From: Siphonodentalium dalli
Taxonomy: Eukaryota > Mollusca > Scaphopoda > Gadilida > Siphonodentaliidae
Assembly: GCA_032622095.1 (NCBI GenBank)
Contig: CP136062.1
Span: 5,456,001-5,520,000, forward strand
Length of the DNA stretch: 64,000 bases
Reading direction: 5' to 3'
The notes under the pieces were generated by a model that saw nothing but the letters and a program-made list of their open reading frames with translations, had not been told where the DNA came from and made no database searches. Below are positions 20,102 through 32,839 of this stretch, in pieces (within the stretch, counting starts at the first letter, position 1; each line of letters opens with the position of its first letter). Position numbers and translations under genes: made by a program.

Positions 20102-22343
20102 TTATAATTACAACGATAACACTTTATTTTCAACTATCTACTATTAATCCATCTCAGACAATTAATTGCCGCAACAGGATTTTCCGTTGGACGAACTCCG
20201 AATTTGGTTGATGGTCCGAAAATAAATTGGCCGAAATTGTCAACGAGCAACTTCACCAAACAAACTTTCAGAAAATAAATATTTACACCTCAACTTCAAT
20301 TTTCAGCAATGAACCATCCATGATAAAAAATTACTTGTTTGGCTACGATTTACGTTTAAAATGACTCTATAATAACCCAACAATTATCAACACACACAGA
20401 TTCGAATCCGAAGCGATTGGATAGCGATCTCCGGTAAACTTGTTAACTCCAGACTGCAGCCCGATGGCCGATATAATTTGTAAACAAATGCCCTGATCAC
20501 ATCTAATATTCTCGTGACAAATGCCATGTCATTAGCATTGTTACGAAGCTGAAAAGTGTTAACAGGGTTGTAATCGGGTAAATTAGCTATGTTGATCAGA
20601 CTGATTCGTGATAAGTTGTGTTCACAGTAACTATACACGTTGTCATGGACGCTCTATCGAAAATTGGACAAATTACAAACGCGGCAGGAACTTTGAGTGT
20701 TCAGTCGAGCGTTACAAAAACCTGAATACGGCTGAAATGAACAGACGTTAGTATAGTATAGTGTCCCTAAGAAGCAGATACATGCAATATAGACATCAAC
20801 TACTTGTTCAAATGTTTCTGGCAAACGAAAACGAAATAGCTGTAATTATTACCTTAATATGATAACGTCAGTACGAACATGTATGTTTCATGGGAGTGCC
20901 CCTATATAGATTATGAGAATGGAGTACAGTGGTGACAAACACATCCTTGTTAATTTTGGTGCTCCCTACCTGATCTGACGGTGCTTCGGCGACTTTGCAC
21001 AAAATAATGATATTCCCCATAGCATGAGATGCCTATCTATATACCACTTTGGACAACATAATTATAGTCCTCACGCCAAGGAGATGCCTGTCTATATACA
21101 ACAATATTTTCATAAAACAATATTCCCCTATCAATAATAGACTATCGAACCACAAAAAATACTAGATCCGGTCATGAATCTCTACAATAGCTATGTCCGT
21201 ACATATTACTAGAGATCATATTACACAAATTGCTTTTTATGTTCTGACAGCGAACTTTATAACATGAATAAATAAGCAGGGAATATAGTTATCTTAATTG
21301 TTAATACTTGTTCCTCAGTAATCTACTTCACAGTAGGGGTTAGTAAAGCTCGAGAGTGCATGCCTGTCTGTGACTTGTGTGCTGATACTCTCATGTGCGT
21401 AATCATTTTGACGGCCAATAATAGTGATAGTGGGGATTTGAGGCGGGAATTAATAATAGTGATAGCAATTTAACTCTATATACTGTATGTATCTATGCCA
21501 AATAATTTAATCATCGTTGAAAATTTGATCCAAAATGAATAATTATGCAGCACATGCTGACAATATTGTTAGGCATCTGAGAGTACATGTATATTAACAT
21601 TTAATTAATTGCCCGTGATAAATTACATGAGTTTAAGGGGAGGAAAGCAAAATCAATCACAAAGTCACTTAAACCATGCACTTTTAAGATTCGACCTTCA
21701 CGTAATCACGTACATTGAAATACATTATTAACTGATTAAGGAACAGGTACATGTATTTTATCATTTATTACCAGTACTGTTTTTTTTCATTGTTACAAAT
21801 TTCCCTTTCGCAAAAGCAAAAAGTTCCCATTATTCGTACTGGTGGAATATATAATCTTGACGGGCATATGTACTAGCTAGAATAGAGGTTCATGGCATGA
21901 TCTAAGAAATTGCTACCAGATTAACAAATTATATGACAATCTGGGATTTCCTCATGAGTCATGTAGAAGGTCATGACAGTTCCACCAGCTTGTCATCGGA
22001 ATTATTATGTATAGCATAACCGATGATTCCAATGTGTCAAGTCGACAATAGAACGTACACAAGGCTATATCTAATAATGTTTCCACAAATAGCCATTAGA
22101 GTTGCTAGCCCTGCTGACCGAGCTCCCGCTTAAAGGTACTCAATCCGATCATACGCTCCTAAATTACCAATTCTTTGGCTTCGCATGGCTTCGAGAGTAA
22201 CAACTATTTGATTCTAGTCAAGGACCCCACCATCAAAGCCCAGCGTGATCAAATATCGATTTTTTAAGTTTGTTATTACTCGAGATATGTAATAATATGT
22301 GGCCCAGAAACACGTGATCAAACGGAAGGTCTCGTACAATATT
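20102..22343. other. Low-copy DNA, no supported gene
   Basis: 2.2 kb with only short open frames. At 21.0-21.1 kb GAGATGCCTATCTATATA-CA is imperfectly duplicated. No promoter-ORF combination is seen. Confidence 0.55.
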
Positions 22344-22719
22344 GCGGATGAAAATGGATAACTCTAAAATCAAGTGGTAATATGGCAAACTGTTGTGATA
22401 CTTAAGCCTTAAGTGATAATACGGCCTTATGTTGTTGATAAATAACAAGTTTTGGGAAATTTGATACCATAGTTGACAGTGGTTATTAGTTTTTTCGTCG
22501 CAATAAATCTATTCTGAGAACTAAAGCGTATTTTGAAGAAATGATGTTGTTGTTGTATCTTGTTGATATGGGACCGTCTGATCGGATTGAGCACCTTTAA
22601 TGCTTAACGTTTAAACTGAGAACACAGTGTTAGAATCATGATATATTTAATAGGTGAGAATGGTAAAACAAATCACGGTTAATGGCATTATTAACAGTTA
22701 ATCACGTTTAACTTGATAT
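22344..22719 (+). repeat. 376-bp direct duplication, copy B
   Basis: Copy of 18877-19255, 3.47 kb away in the same orientation. It ends at the same base (…CTTGATAT), but here the octamer/TATA-like module does not follow. Confidence 0.95.
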
Positions 22720-24123
22720 ATCCATCACAGGAAACATAATTCATACCGTAGATGGAAAGTTGGAAACTGTTCAAACATATCCTCTCACTACACTCAGTCA
22801 CTCTGCAGTATGTTGTTTCTGCAATGTGCCGAGGGCGACTGGGAGATGTTCTTCTTTTTCTTCACTGACCAAGTTTATGGACTCACTTAGGCCACAGCGC
22901 ACTAGGCTTCACATGTTTGTCACTTTTGTGTGTAGTCTGTAGATGGGCAGAATTGTATTCTGACCAGAGTCACAGTGATTGAGGCTGAGCATGAAGTCGG
23001 TGACAACTAAATCACTAAATGGGTAAATCAGTGAGTCAGGTTTTAAATGTCCATTTTCTTATTTCCTTGACCGGCCATGCAGTGACAGCTATTAAATTTG
23101 GTGAAGTAGAAGGCACAATTTGCCACTTGCAGCACCAACCAGTCCATGTGAAAAAAGACGTTACTATTAACAGAATAAGTCAAATCACCGTGAGTGGTGA
23201 CCACATACCAGTGACCTTCATTTGCATATTTTTTCAGTCGCAGATTCATTTTCATAATTTTTCAGTCACAGACTCATCATTAATCAGTTTCTTTTCCGAC
23301 TGACTGAGTTTCATTTTCACCGTACAACTTCAGAAGTCTGGAGTGGAGGCTTCACACACAATGTATGCCCAAATCGAGTGGTTTATACCCATAACATTCA
23401 GTACGAGAACCACAACTGAAGTTCGAATGGCAAGCGCCAATAACTAACTCCACTGTTCATGTCGAAGCCTTGTTATGACGAAAATTACGTCATCATCTGC
23501 AACGTTAACCTAACTGAAACGGTACGGAATCTGACGAGGTTTGCCGAATGCGCATCTAGGTCAACTAAATCCACATTAATCATTTAATTTTGAATAAGGT
23601 TGATTTTGTTTTTCAAATTTAATAGTGTTGTTGTGGGGAGTCTGATCGAAAAACAACAATAAATTCGTGTTGTTAATTTGTTAATTCATTTTACAGGCTG
23701 GTTCGAGGATATTCCTCAATGGGAACAATAGTGAGTGAAATAGTGAAATTAGTGACGTCACAACTATACTTGCGTCGCTTACGAACTGTAAAACAATATT
23801 TGGGTTGTAATTATTTGCGACCATGGTGTTTTTGCATCTGATTATAATTATATAGAATGTTAGTTTCATTGTTTGCAATGATTGCCCAGCCATTTCTGAC
23901 TTCGATTTCCACCGTGATTTTTGTAGATGGTCAGATATGAAAACTCGTCGAATTTTGTCTAAACGAATATTGACTTACGTCAATTGATTTTCTGGAACGT
24001 GTGGCATATTAACCCATACCTAAACAATATTATGTTTTTTAAATTTCTTTTTACACACATACACGCAATCCATCAAAAACGAAAATATATGAATAGGTTT
24101 CGTTTAAATATCGGTGTACTCAC
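22720..24123. other. Low-copy DNA; intron-like 3' part
   Basis: No supported ORF; the 94-codon frame at 23019-23303 has no recognisable features. TGACGTCA (CRE) occurs at 23753-23760. Bases about 24095-24123 match the sequence next to the exon at 43532-43705 and are read as intron on the minus strand. Confidence 0.5.
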
Positions 24124-24240
24124 CATTGATATATCCAAGGAACTCCGTTCCGATGACTTCTATGAAACCGATGTCTGAGTAATATGCCTGAACTTCACGT
24201 ACTTTCTGATTCACCCTATCGAAATAGGCAAATACCTTTT
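24124..24240 (-). pseudogene. Exon A of an unrecognised gene, with splice donor (copy 2)
   Basis: On the minus strand the frame reads VFAYFDRVNQKVREVQAY, then SDIGFIEVIGTEFLGYIN, and breaks after the first base of the next codon at a consensus donor (AATG|GTGAGTAC, GT at 24122-24123). The same exon occurs at 43532-43705 with its donor in the same place, and is fused without an intron to further coding sequence at 24264-24640. The upstream end is limited by in-frame stops near 24240, so this copy is partial. Function unknown. Confidence 0.55.
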
Positions 24241-24263
24241 CCCATCAGCCGAACGTACTCCAC

Positions 24264-24640
24264 TCACTCTATCACCATACGGATATCTTGTTCACCGAAT
24301 ATATGCGGTAAACACAAAGCCACAGCTCCTGGTTTCTGTTTTGTATAAACAACAACACTTGCCACTTCCAATGGAGGACACTTTCCAGGTCCCAACGCCA
24401 CAAGTTTTGGAGGATTATGTGCCGGATAGTCACATACATATTTCGTCACCATATATGTAGCTTCATCTCCGCAAAGACGATAATTTATATTGCGGTCGAA
24501 CTGGAATTCCCGGAAAGCTCTAGATACGAATCCACAACCGTTGATGTATCCAAGCAACTCCGTTCCGATGACTTCTATGAAGCCGATGTGTGATGATATG
24601 CCTGAACTTCACGTGCTTTCTGATTAGCCTTATCGCAAAC
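24264..24640 (-). pseudogene. Exons A+B fused, unrecognised protein with one frameshift
   Basis: On the minus strand CDKANQKAREVQAYH (about 24635-24590) is followed, after a one-base shift, by IGFIEVIGTELLGYINGC and then about 85 further codons to TGA at 24264-24266. That part includes FREFQFDRNINYRLCGDEA, KYVCDYPAHNPPKLVALG and LCLPHIFGEQDIRMVIE. Five cysteines and the Pro-rich centre suggest a compact, possibly secreted domain (inference). The junction LGYIN|G lies exactly where copies 24124-24240 and 43532-43705 have a GT donor, so this looks like a spliced (retrocopied) version. I do not recognise the family. Confidence 0.55.
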
Positions 24641-26149
24641 ACATTGTCCACTTGTCCACAAGAACAACGACTCGGATTGTATAATAAAGATGGATAAATA
24701 CCAACACACCGTCCGACCTATGGATGGGACATTCTGTGTAGCATTCTACACTGCAAATTTGCCACGTGTTTCGACCATTATGTTACACCATGTTTACGAA
24801 CTGGTGATTTACGCAAGGTCATCTTCAGGAGTGAGCGCTTGTACTGGGGTAAATGGACGATTAGCATGTAGTACATGTGCCTGCGTATGTGCATATTTAC
24901 ACACCCAGCTTTAGGACCGTGCACAAATGTAGAGACCATTTATGAGTCCCGCAGGTTGTTCAGAATAATATGATCGTATGTGACACGCAATGGAGCAACC
25001 ACAAATATGATCATCAAGTTCAATATTACCATAATTATAGGATGTTGCATACCACCTATACTACACACTCGGTGATATGTCCGTATCATCACATTGATGT
25101 ACAATGTTAGAACGTGCTTTGATAATTTGAGATAATCGTATATAGTCACCAATGGCTGGGTTACCAGTACCTGACGTTGCCCATCTAGTGAACTATTTAA
25201 AGCCAGCATTACATTGCTGAATACTTCTGTCTTTACCTAACTACCAACCTTGAGTTACAAATTATTTATAAATTAGGGACTGGTTGATCTTGGCATAGTC
25301 TGCTATAGAATATATACATGCGTCTTTCATGTGCATGTATTTTACAGCATTATTCCGGTTATGTTAAGTCCAAACCTGTAATTCAAATTTGGAATGAGGT
25401 CTACAGCAAGTTCAGCGAAATTACTGTTTTGTGGAAATTGTACAGGTACATGTAAGGTACAATTATTATACACCTTTAATGAATTAGGCAATATCCATCG
25501 ATACCCTAAATGGCTAGATGGATGCACGAATTGAGAGGCGTAGAAATGGAAACTGTCGCTTTAATGAAATGTTGATTGGATGGAAAATGGAATGTCACTT
25601 TAATAGTTGAGTCGGATATAGATTATCTTTGCTGAAGACAATTGATGCAATCAGCGATGTAGAAACTGAAATTGTCGCCTGAATGGAATGAAGTGTTGTG
25701 ACTGTGAAGTGTCACTTTAATCGGGGTTTCCGCTGGGGGTTTCGGGAATGATACCATATGGCCACTGGCAGAAGTCTCAGTGGATCAACATGTTACGAAT
25801 ATCTAAAAGCAAATAGTATTTTATAAGTCAGTCGATCAACAGCAATACATGTATACTGTGCGTATATATTACTGTTGATATGAATTCAAAACTTGGCTTT
25901 AATTATGGACTGACTTACACAATACTAATACTTGTACATGTACAATGTACATGGTAGTACAGTCAATGAATCATATAAAAACAAATTTTGACAATCTGAA
26001 GGGTTAAAGATACGGGCAACCTTCGTCTTCGAATATATAATTAAATTATATAATTAAAGTAATTGACTTGAAAACCGGGGTTATATGTCATGTTAGTACT
26101 CTGTGTTATGTAAACAAACAGTACATAAAGAGTAAATGTATGTCATATG
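24641..26149. other. Low-copy DNA, no supported gene
   Basis: Short open frames on both strands only. AATGTCACTTTAAT-type words recur at 25590-25720, similar to the short repeats at 3.8 kb. Confidence 0.5.
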
Positions 26150-26520
26150 CAACACCGAGGATAACGCCACTATTTGAACTTTTGTCAGAAATGTCACCAA
26201 GCTGTTTACAACACACTAGTGTAGCTATCACATGAAATGTCACCAAGCTGTTTACAACACACCAGTGTAGCTATCAAAATGCCACCAAGCTGTTTACAAC
26301 ATACCAGTGTAGCTATCACAAGTTTTCACTTCGCAAGATCTCTACGTTGAATGGGTCACCTTGAATCACTCTCCTAAACACTAGCCACGGTGTTGAGTGT
26401 TTTGCTCAATATTTACGTGCTGCATATAGATAAACGCTCTCACAAAATGTGTTTTGTGGATAATAACGCATTCATGTGATCATTATTATTGTGGGGGAAA
26501 TTTTATAACTTGGTAACTGT
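26150..26520. repeat. Family R2, third copy, with a triplicated start
   Basis: The first part (AATGTCACCAAGCTGTTTAC, CAGTGTAGCTATCA) is repeated three times at about 26190, 26235 and 26278 with steps near 44 bases. The remainder matches the copies at 9.33 and 10.0 kb. Confidence 0.85.
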
Positions 26521-26599
26521 TATTTCTACATTATAATCTACTAGCTATTTAGGGATTTCTCCATGATCGCCCCCGGACATAGAAAGAAATAATATTGTT

Positions 26600-27260
26600 C
26601 GGAACATGCCTATATGTATAAGAGTGTATAAGAGTGAGGTCAAGGTCAAGGACACTGTCGCAAATGAAATTGGACCCGACCATATTGTTCCCAGGATCAA
26701 AATTCATGTAGACTTACATACCAAATTTGAGTCCGATCTGTCAAGGTCCTGAAACATGCCTTTATGAGCGTATATGTATATGAGCGAGGTCAAGGTCAAA
26801 GGAAATTGTCTACATACTACTACCAAACTCGAGTCGGATCGGTTGAGGCCCCGAAACATGCCTATATGAGCGTATATGAGCGAGGTCAAGGTGAGGGACA
26901 CGGTCGCATGTGAAATTTTACCCGCCCATATTGTTCCCTTGATAAAAGTACATGCAGGCCTACATACCAAATATGCGTCAGATCGGTCGAGCAGTTTTCA
27001 AGTCTATAACACACATACAGACAGAAGTTCGAAAATTTATAGTAGACTTGCTGATGCGACCGACTTCCTCCGGGCTATTTGGGGAACACCGTTCAAAAGT
27101 ATTAGGAGAAAGAAACAAACTATTTGAGTCGGATTGGTCGATGTCCAGAAACATGGCGACGTCAGTTACACGGTGGCGCGTGCATATTGTTCCCGGGATC
27201 AAAGTAGGACTACATACCAAATTTGAGTCGGATCGGTCGAGAAACATACCTGGGTCAATA
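26600..27260. repeat. Tandem family R5 ('GAGGTCAAGGTCAAGG... TTGAGTCGGATCGGT')
   Basis: About four units of 110-140 bases contain AACATGCCTATATGAGCGTA, GCGAGGTCAAGGT, CCCATATTGTTCCCGG, TACATACCAAATTTGAGTCG and GATCGGTCGAG. Two more units lie at 29840-30130. The design (GGTCAAGGT and ATACCAAATTT words) is related to the elements at 35.5-41.4 kb. Confidence 0.85.
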
Positions 27261-29815
27261 TTTCAAAAGTGTGCATTCTGGGTGAATAAAAAACTAATTT
27301 TCAAACAAGAATACTGAAGGAAGTTAAATACTTATTATCAATATACATGGTTGGCAGGTACTGTAAACATGTGCAGCAGTGCTAAAATGTCATTGTGGTT
27401 GCCATGGCAACCACAAGTAACCAAGCATTGGCCAGATTTGGGTCATTTGTGTTACTATCAACCAAGGGTGTAGTGCTCTATAAATAGAAAAAATATTCTG
27501 ACCAAAACTTGTCATGCTTAACAGGTAGGTCATACATATTGACTTCCACATATGAGGCATATGGAGAAAGATCTACATTTTAAGATATGGTCTGTTATCG
27601 CTGTTATATGATAAAATGTTATAAATTGGTCTTAATTTGTTTTGGCAAATAATGTGGCCATGAATAATATCCCAATCAAACTATAGGTAGGAGATAATGT
27701 CTGTTTGTCTTTACCTGTGGCAGAAAAATAATAGCAACAATCCTCACTGGTTTTCTTAAGAGATGCATTTTATTACGGTAACACCAATGACATGAGGGTA
27801 ACACCAATGACATTTTTGGATTTTGCTTTAGAAATAATTCTCCTTTCCTATAAAAAACACAACATTTCAAACAAATAACAAGATACATAACATTTAAAAG
27901 GGGAAATAGTACCATAGGTGGCAGGTGTGTGAACTAACAACTGGTTATTCGTGTGTTACTTCAAGCAGTATGAATGCAATATAATCAGATTTATACAGTT
28001 GGAAAGCTCATATCTGATACATTAGTTGAAAATTTCACACCAACAAGAGGTTGAAATTGTTCTCGTAGTTTGATTTTCCAACAATTTATTAGTGGGGAGT
28101 TTGCTGTATTTAGACCAACATTTGCATATTTTTCTAGTTTTTTTTTCTTCAAAATTTTGGACTGACATGGCCATTGGTTGGAAAATATCCCAACCTCAGG
28201 GGCGTTGTCAGGTTGGAAATTTCCAACAATGGAAAGATTGAGGACAGTCTAGATGCTAGGAGTTTGCGATTTCCATCATGTTCAGATTTCAATATTTTCT
28301 CACACCTACCGACGCATGGCCTGGTTTGTCTCCTGCTCCTTCCCATGTGGTCATCAAAAACTTCTATTTAATTTAAGAAAAACAAATTGGGGTGTACATG
28401 AATTCACCTGGCGTTAGACCACTTTTTGTTAGGATTTTGCAATTTCCTTGTTCAGATCTCAAAATTGTCTCATACTGGCCCAGTGGATTCTGTTCCGCCC
28501 CTGGCTAGTGGCCACAAGACTACTGATCCATTTAGAATATGCTACCATCCAGGATTGTGAGGGAACAGTTGGCGAAATCACAGAACCCAAGTGGGGGGGG
28601 TGAAATTATTTAAACGTGGGAGTTTGGTTTAGTTCAAGGGGGTTTGGGTGCAGTTGGAAATTCCAAGGTGAACACCCCCTCCCCAACAGAGATCTAGCCA
28701 AATCCCTGCAGACATTAACATACTTGTTAATACCTCACATTTATTATCTTTTCCATTTATAATTTTAACTTTAAACACTTTTTCAATTTTCAACTTTGAA
28801 CATTTCCCCAGGCCGTCTCTGAATCTTGTTTTCTCAATTATGGATTCGAAGAGATTTGTTTATCCATTTTAGTTGTCATCCAATTATCCAAAAACATGAT
28901 CATGTATTATTTAAACAAATTCTAGGTTCTTTCAGTTTTACAAATGAAATAGTAAATGAAAAATAAGACGTAACAAAACTTATTTGGTTTTGTAGATGGA
29001 GGTCCAAAACCCTGAAAATATCTTTGAGACTATTTCATCTGCAACTGAAAAACGAATTATGATGATTTCTCATTATCATGTAATTGGTGTTACTTTTTGT
29101 GGTAACACCAATGACGGTAACACCAATGACATTCTTTAGGTAAAATGAAATTTTCCGACAGAAGTCAATGAATTTTGTTTGCCATTTCTCAATTTTTTTC
29201 AAAAGAATCATTTAATGTTTAAAATGTATATAAATCGGTTTTGTTCTATAAAACATATTTTTACCATAAGGCGGTAACACCAATGACAAGCAATTAACAT
29301 ACTCAAGGATATTTTGAGAATCTGTAATAAATTTCTAAAAACATAAACAGTTGATGCCACCACTTTAACTTTCCAAGCAATTACCTTGAAATATTCTACC
29401 AACCAGTGATGTTTTCTTATCCTATACTGATTCCTATACTCTTATTAAGGAGGATTGTCAATATGGTAACACCAATGACACAGAAATCAGTAACAATGCA
29501 AAACAAGCAAAAATCTGAAATATGATGTCTTGTCACATGTTTTGGTGAGATATTTCACAAAAAGCAGAGTTTTGTGATAAATAAAAATAATAAATATGTA
29601 TCATTTGCCATATATTTCTCTTGAGAATTTCTCATGAAGTTAGGTTAGTATGACCAGTAACATCAGTAAAACTGGCATGTGGCTCTAATAATGTGCTTGG
29701 AATAAATTTGAAACCTCAAGAAGTTCACTTATAAAACTTTCAAGGAACCCCTGATGATACCACCATCACAAATAAATACAAATATTGCAGGTTATTAGCC
29801 TGCTAAGTGACTTGT
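27261..29815. other. Low-copy DNA carrying a scattered 16-mer
   Basis: No supported gene. GGTAACACCAATGACA occurs at 27777, 27797, 29101 (15 of 16 bases), 29116, 29273 and 29465, with a partial reverse copy near 29083. On the minus strand the motif reads CHWCYR or SLVLP within short open frames that have no other coding character. Confidence 0.6.
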
Positions 29816-30195
29816 GTTCATGCCAACCCAAGTAACACCATTTTGCACCTTTTTTCAATATTGACCCACCTATATGAGCGTATTTGAGCAAGGTCAAGGA
29901 CACGGTTGCACGTGAAAATTAGACCCGCCCATATTGTGCCCGGTAACAAAGTAGGCATATATACCAAATTTGAGTCGGATCGGTTGAGGTCCAGAAACAT
30001 GTCTATATGAGTTTATATGAGCGTATATGGGCAAGGTCAAGGGTGCGGTCGAACGTGATATCGGAACAGCCCATAGTGTGCACGGTATCAAAGTATGTCA
30101 ACATACCAAATATGTGTCGGATCATTCGCGAAGGTCTATCTTTTGCCAACAAGTCGATACACGATATGATGGGGACAAAATTATATTTGTGAGTG
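29816..30195. repeat. Family R5, second locus
   Basis: Two to three units with TATATGAGCGTATTTGAGCA, AGGTCAAGGACACGG, CCCGCCCATATTGTGCCCGG and CCAAATTTGAGTCGGATCGG. The right end runs into CGCGAAGGTCT-TCTTTTGCCA, a word that also belongs to the 30.2-32.0 kb array. Confidence 0.85.
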
Positions 30196-32020
30196 AAATC
30201 ATTGCTCAAAGTTAGTGCGGTTGACTACCGCTGTAAGTCCGAATCTCCGTACATTCTAGTGACAAAACGTGTAAATTCTCTAACATCAGTGTTGCGCTTG
30301 GAAAGGATTAATCTAGAAACGGGAAAAAAACCCGGGCTCTGATCTGCCTGTCTCCTCAGTGATTTCCAGTAAGCGTGCTGAATACGTTAAAATAGCTAGC
30401 AAATGGCAGGCTTTGATTTGTTTCGTCTATATATAGTTTTGCGACAAATAATGGCTCAGTCTGATGTTAGTGTGGTTTAAAACTAGACAACTGTCGGACT
30501 CAAAGTTAGTGCGGTTGACTACCGCTCTTCGAGTCGGCGGACTGTCTTATATATATAAATTAAATTTGCTGCCGATATTTGGCCGTTATGTATCGGAGCT
30601 GGTTTTTACAAATCAGCTGATGTTTTTACATATTCGCGAAGGTCTGTCTTATGCAACAAGTAGATACATGATATGATGGGGACAATATTTATGAGTAAAA
30701 TCATTGCTCAAAGTTAGTGCGGTTGACTACCGCTCTTCGAGTCGGCGGACGGACATAATTATATATATAAATACAATTTGCTGCCGAAAAACTATGACAT
30801 TCGACTTCATTTGTCGGAGCTGGTTTGTACATATCAGCTGATGTTTTTACATATTCGCGAAGGTCTGTCTTTTGCCAACAAGTCCATGCACGATATGGTG
30901 AAGAAAAAATAATGATATATATGAGTGAAATCAGTGCTCAAAGTTAGTGCGGTTGACTGCCTTATATATATAAATTAAATTTGATGCTGAAAAACTATGA
31001 TATGTGAGGTCATTTATCGGAGCTGGTTTGTACAAATCAGCTGAGGTTTTTATTCATTTGCGAAGGTCTGTCTTTTGCCACGACAAGATGGGGACAAAAT
31101 TATATTTGTGATGAAATCATTGCTCAAAGTTAGTGCGGTTGACTACCGCTGTAAGTCAGAATCTCCGTAAATTATAGTAACAAACCGTTGTAAATAATCT
31201 GACATCATTGTTGCGCTTGGAAAGTATTAATCTAGAAACGAACAAAAACCCCGGGCTCTGAATTCCCTGTGTCCTCAGTGATTTCCAGTATGCGTGGCGA
31301 ATAAAGAGCGTTCGCTATTCGTGATATGGTATGGATAAAGAGCGTTTCCTAACTCAAGTGCGGAATATGTTAAAATAGCTAGCAAATGGCAGGCTTTGAT
31401 TTGTTTCGTCTATATATAGTTTTGCGACAAATAATGGCTCAGTCTGATGTTAGTGTGGTTTAAAACTAAACAACTGTCGGACTCAAAGTTAGTGCGGTTG
31501 ACTACCGCTCTTCGAGTCGGCGGACTGTCTTATATATATAAATTAAATTTGCTGCCGATATTTGGCCGTTATGTATCGGAGCTGGTTTTTACAAATAAGC
31601 TGATGTTTTTACATATTCGCGAAGGTCTGTCTTTTGCAACAAGTAGATACATGATATGATGGGAACAATATTTATGAGTAAAATCATTGCTCAAAGTTAG
31701 TGCGGTTTACTACCGCTCTTCGAGTCGGCGGACGGACATAATTATATATATAAATACAATTTGCTGCCGAAAAACTATGACATTCGACTTCATTTGTCGG
31801 AGCTGGTTTGTACATATCAGCTGATGTTTTTACATATTCGCGAAGGTCTGTCTTTTGCCAACAATTAATTGCACGATATGGTGAAGAAAAAATAATGATA
31901 TTTATGAGTGAAATCATTGCTCAAAGTTAGTGCGGTTGAATACCGCTCTTCGAGTCGGCGGAATGTCTTATATATAAATGCAATTTGCTGCCGAAAAACT
32001 ATGAATTTATTTGTCGGCGC
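30196..32020 (+). repeat. About 220-bp tandem repeat in a 983-bp higher-order unit
   Basis: The word GCTCAAAGTTAGTGCGGTTG, usually followed by ACTACCGCTCTTCGAGTCGG, occurs about eight times (near 30205, 30495, 30707, 30937, 31120, 31478, 31690 and 31918). Units also share GCTGCCGAAAAACTATGAC, CGGAGCTGGTTTGTACAAAT and TACATATTCGCGAAGGTCTG. Bases 30464-30676 recur at 31447-31659, so a 983-bp block is duplicated. A small internal hairpin GCGGT-TGACT-ACCGC lies in each unit. Confidence 0.92.
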
Positions 32021-32460
32021 ATTAGGTCAATTGATAACATTAAGCTTAAACAAGCGACTACACCACTTTATAAAATCATAATTAATTGTAGTGACAGCGT
32101 AAAGCAATCCTCTTGTATACACACGGAGTGATGCAGGTGCCCACTAAACTAATTACCACCTTTACTAACGGCTGTTGGCTGGAACGGTAGTCGACCGCAG
32201 TAATGTGTACATTGGTGCGGTTATGAGTTTCCAAGGAACTGTATAGTAATGCGGGCAAATTAATATACCATATTAGCACCCATTCCCACCGATGACAGAG
32301 CGTTCGAATCTCGACCCTACACCCCACGGCATGCACTTTCACGACAAAATCAACACGTGTTACTTATATTCATACCCAACCTGAACTGACAAATTAATTT
32401 AGCGCCTATTTCCAACAACGCTTTGGTAGAGCGCATGGACGTTTCCATGGGAGATAAAAT
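32021..32460. other. Low-copy DNA, no supported gene
   Basis: An 86-codon minus-strand frame at 32082-32342 has no recognisable content. A GTTCGAATCTC word at about 32304 resembles a tRNA B box but has no partner A box or cloverleaf. Confidence 0.5.
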
Positions 32461-32780
32461 TCACATTTGTCAATAATTGCACTTCAGCAATTGCGCTTCA
32501 TCGCAATCCGGCTTGATTCATATAAATTGCGCTGAAGCGCGATTGAATTGCGCTGAAGCGTAATTATTGTTCCAAGCTTACATCCCTGAATAGATCATTT
32601 TCTATTGGATTTATTCATATGGGAAATAATTCCGCTTAAGCGCAATCAATTTTATATTGGATTTATTCATTAACTAACTTGGGGTTTAGTCATACATGGA
32701 AAATTAATTGCGCTTCAGCGCAATTAAGTTTGTATTGCGCTGAAGCGCAATTGAATTGCGCTGAAGCACAATTATTAATA
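32461..32780. repeat. Cluster of GCGCTGAAGCGC palindromes
   Basis: ATTGCGCTGAAGCGCAATT-type palindromes, in perfect and one- or two-mismatch forms, occur near 32525, 32545, 32707, 32734 and 32754. Half-sites CGCTTCAGC/CGCTTAAGC lie between them. Two units are often joined through TTGAATT. The apex TGAA is in the same position in each. Confidence 0.85.
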
Positions 32781-32839
32781 CATGTGAAATTGGCCTCCCA
32801 TACGTTTCGTCTACCATAGCAAAGCAAGTGTTGGGATTG

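Noticed and set aside
32290-32320. tRNA B-box-like GTTCGAATCTC (also TTCGAATCC at about 20400)
   Set aside because: No A box at the right distance and no acceptor-stem pairing on either side.
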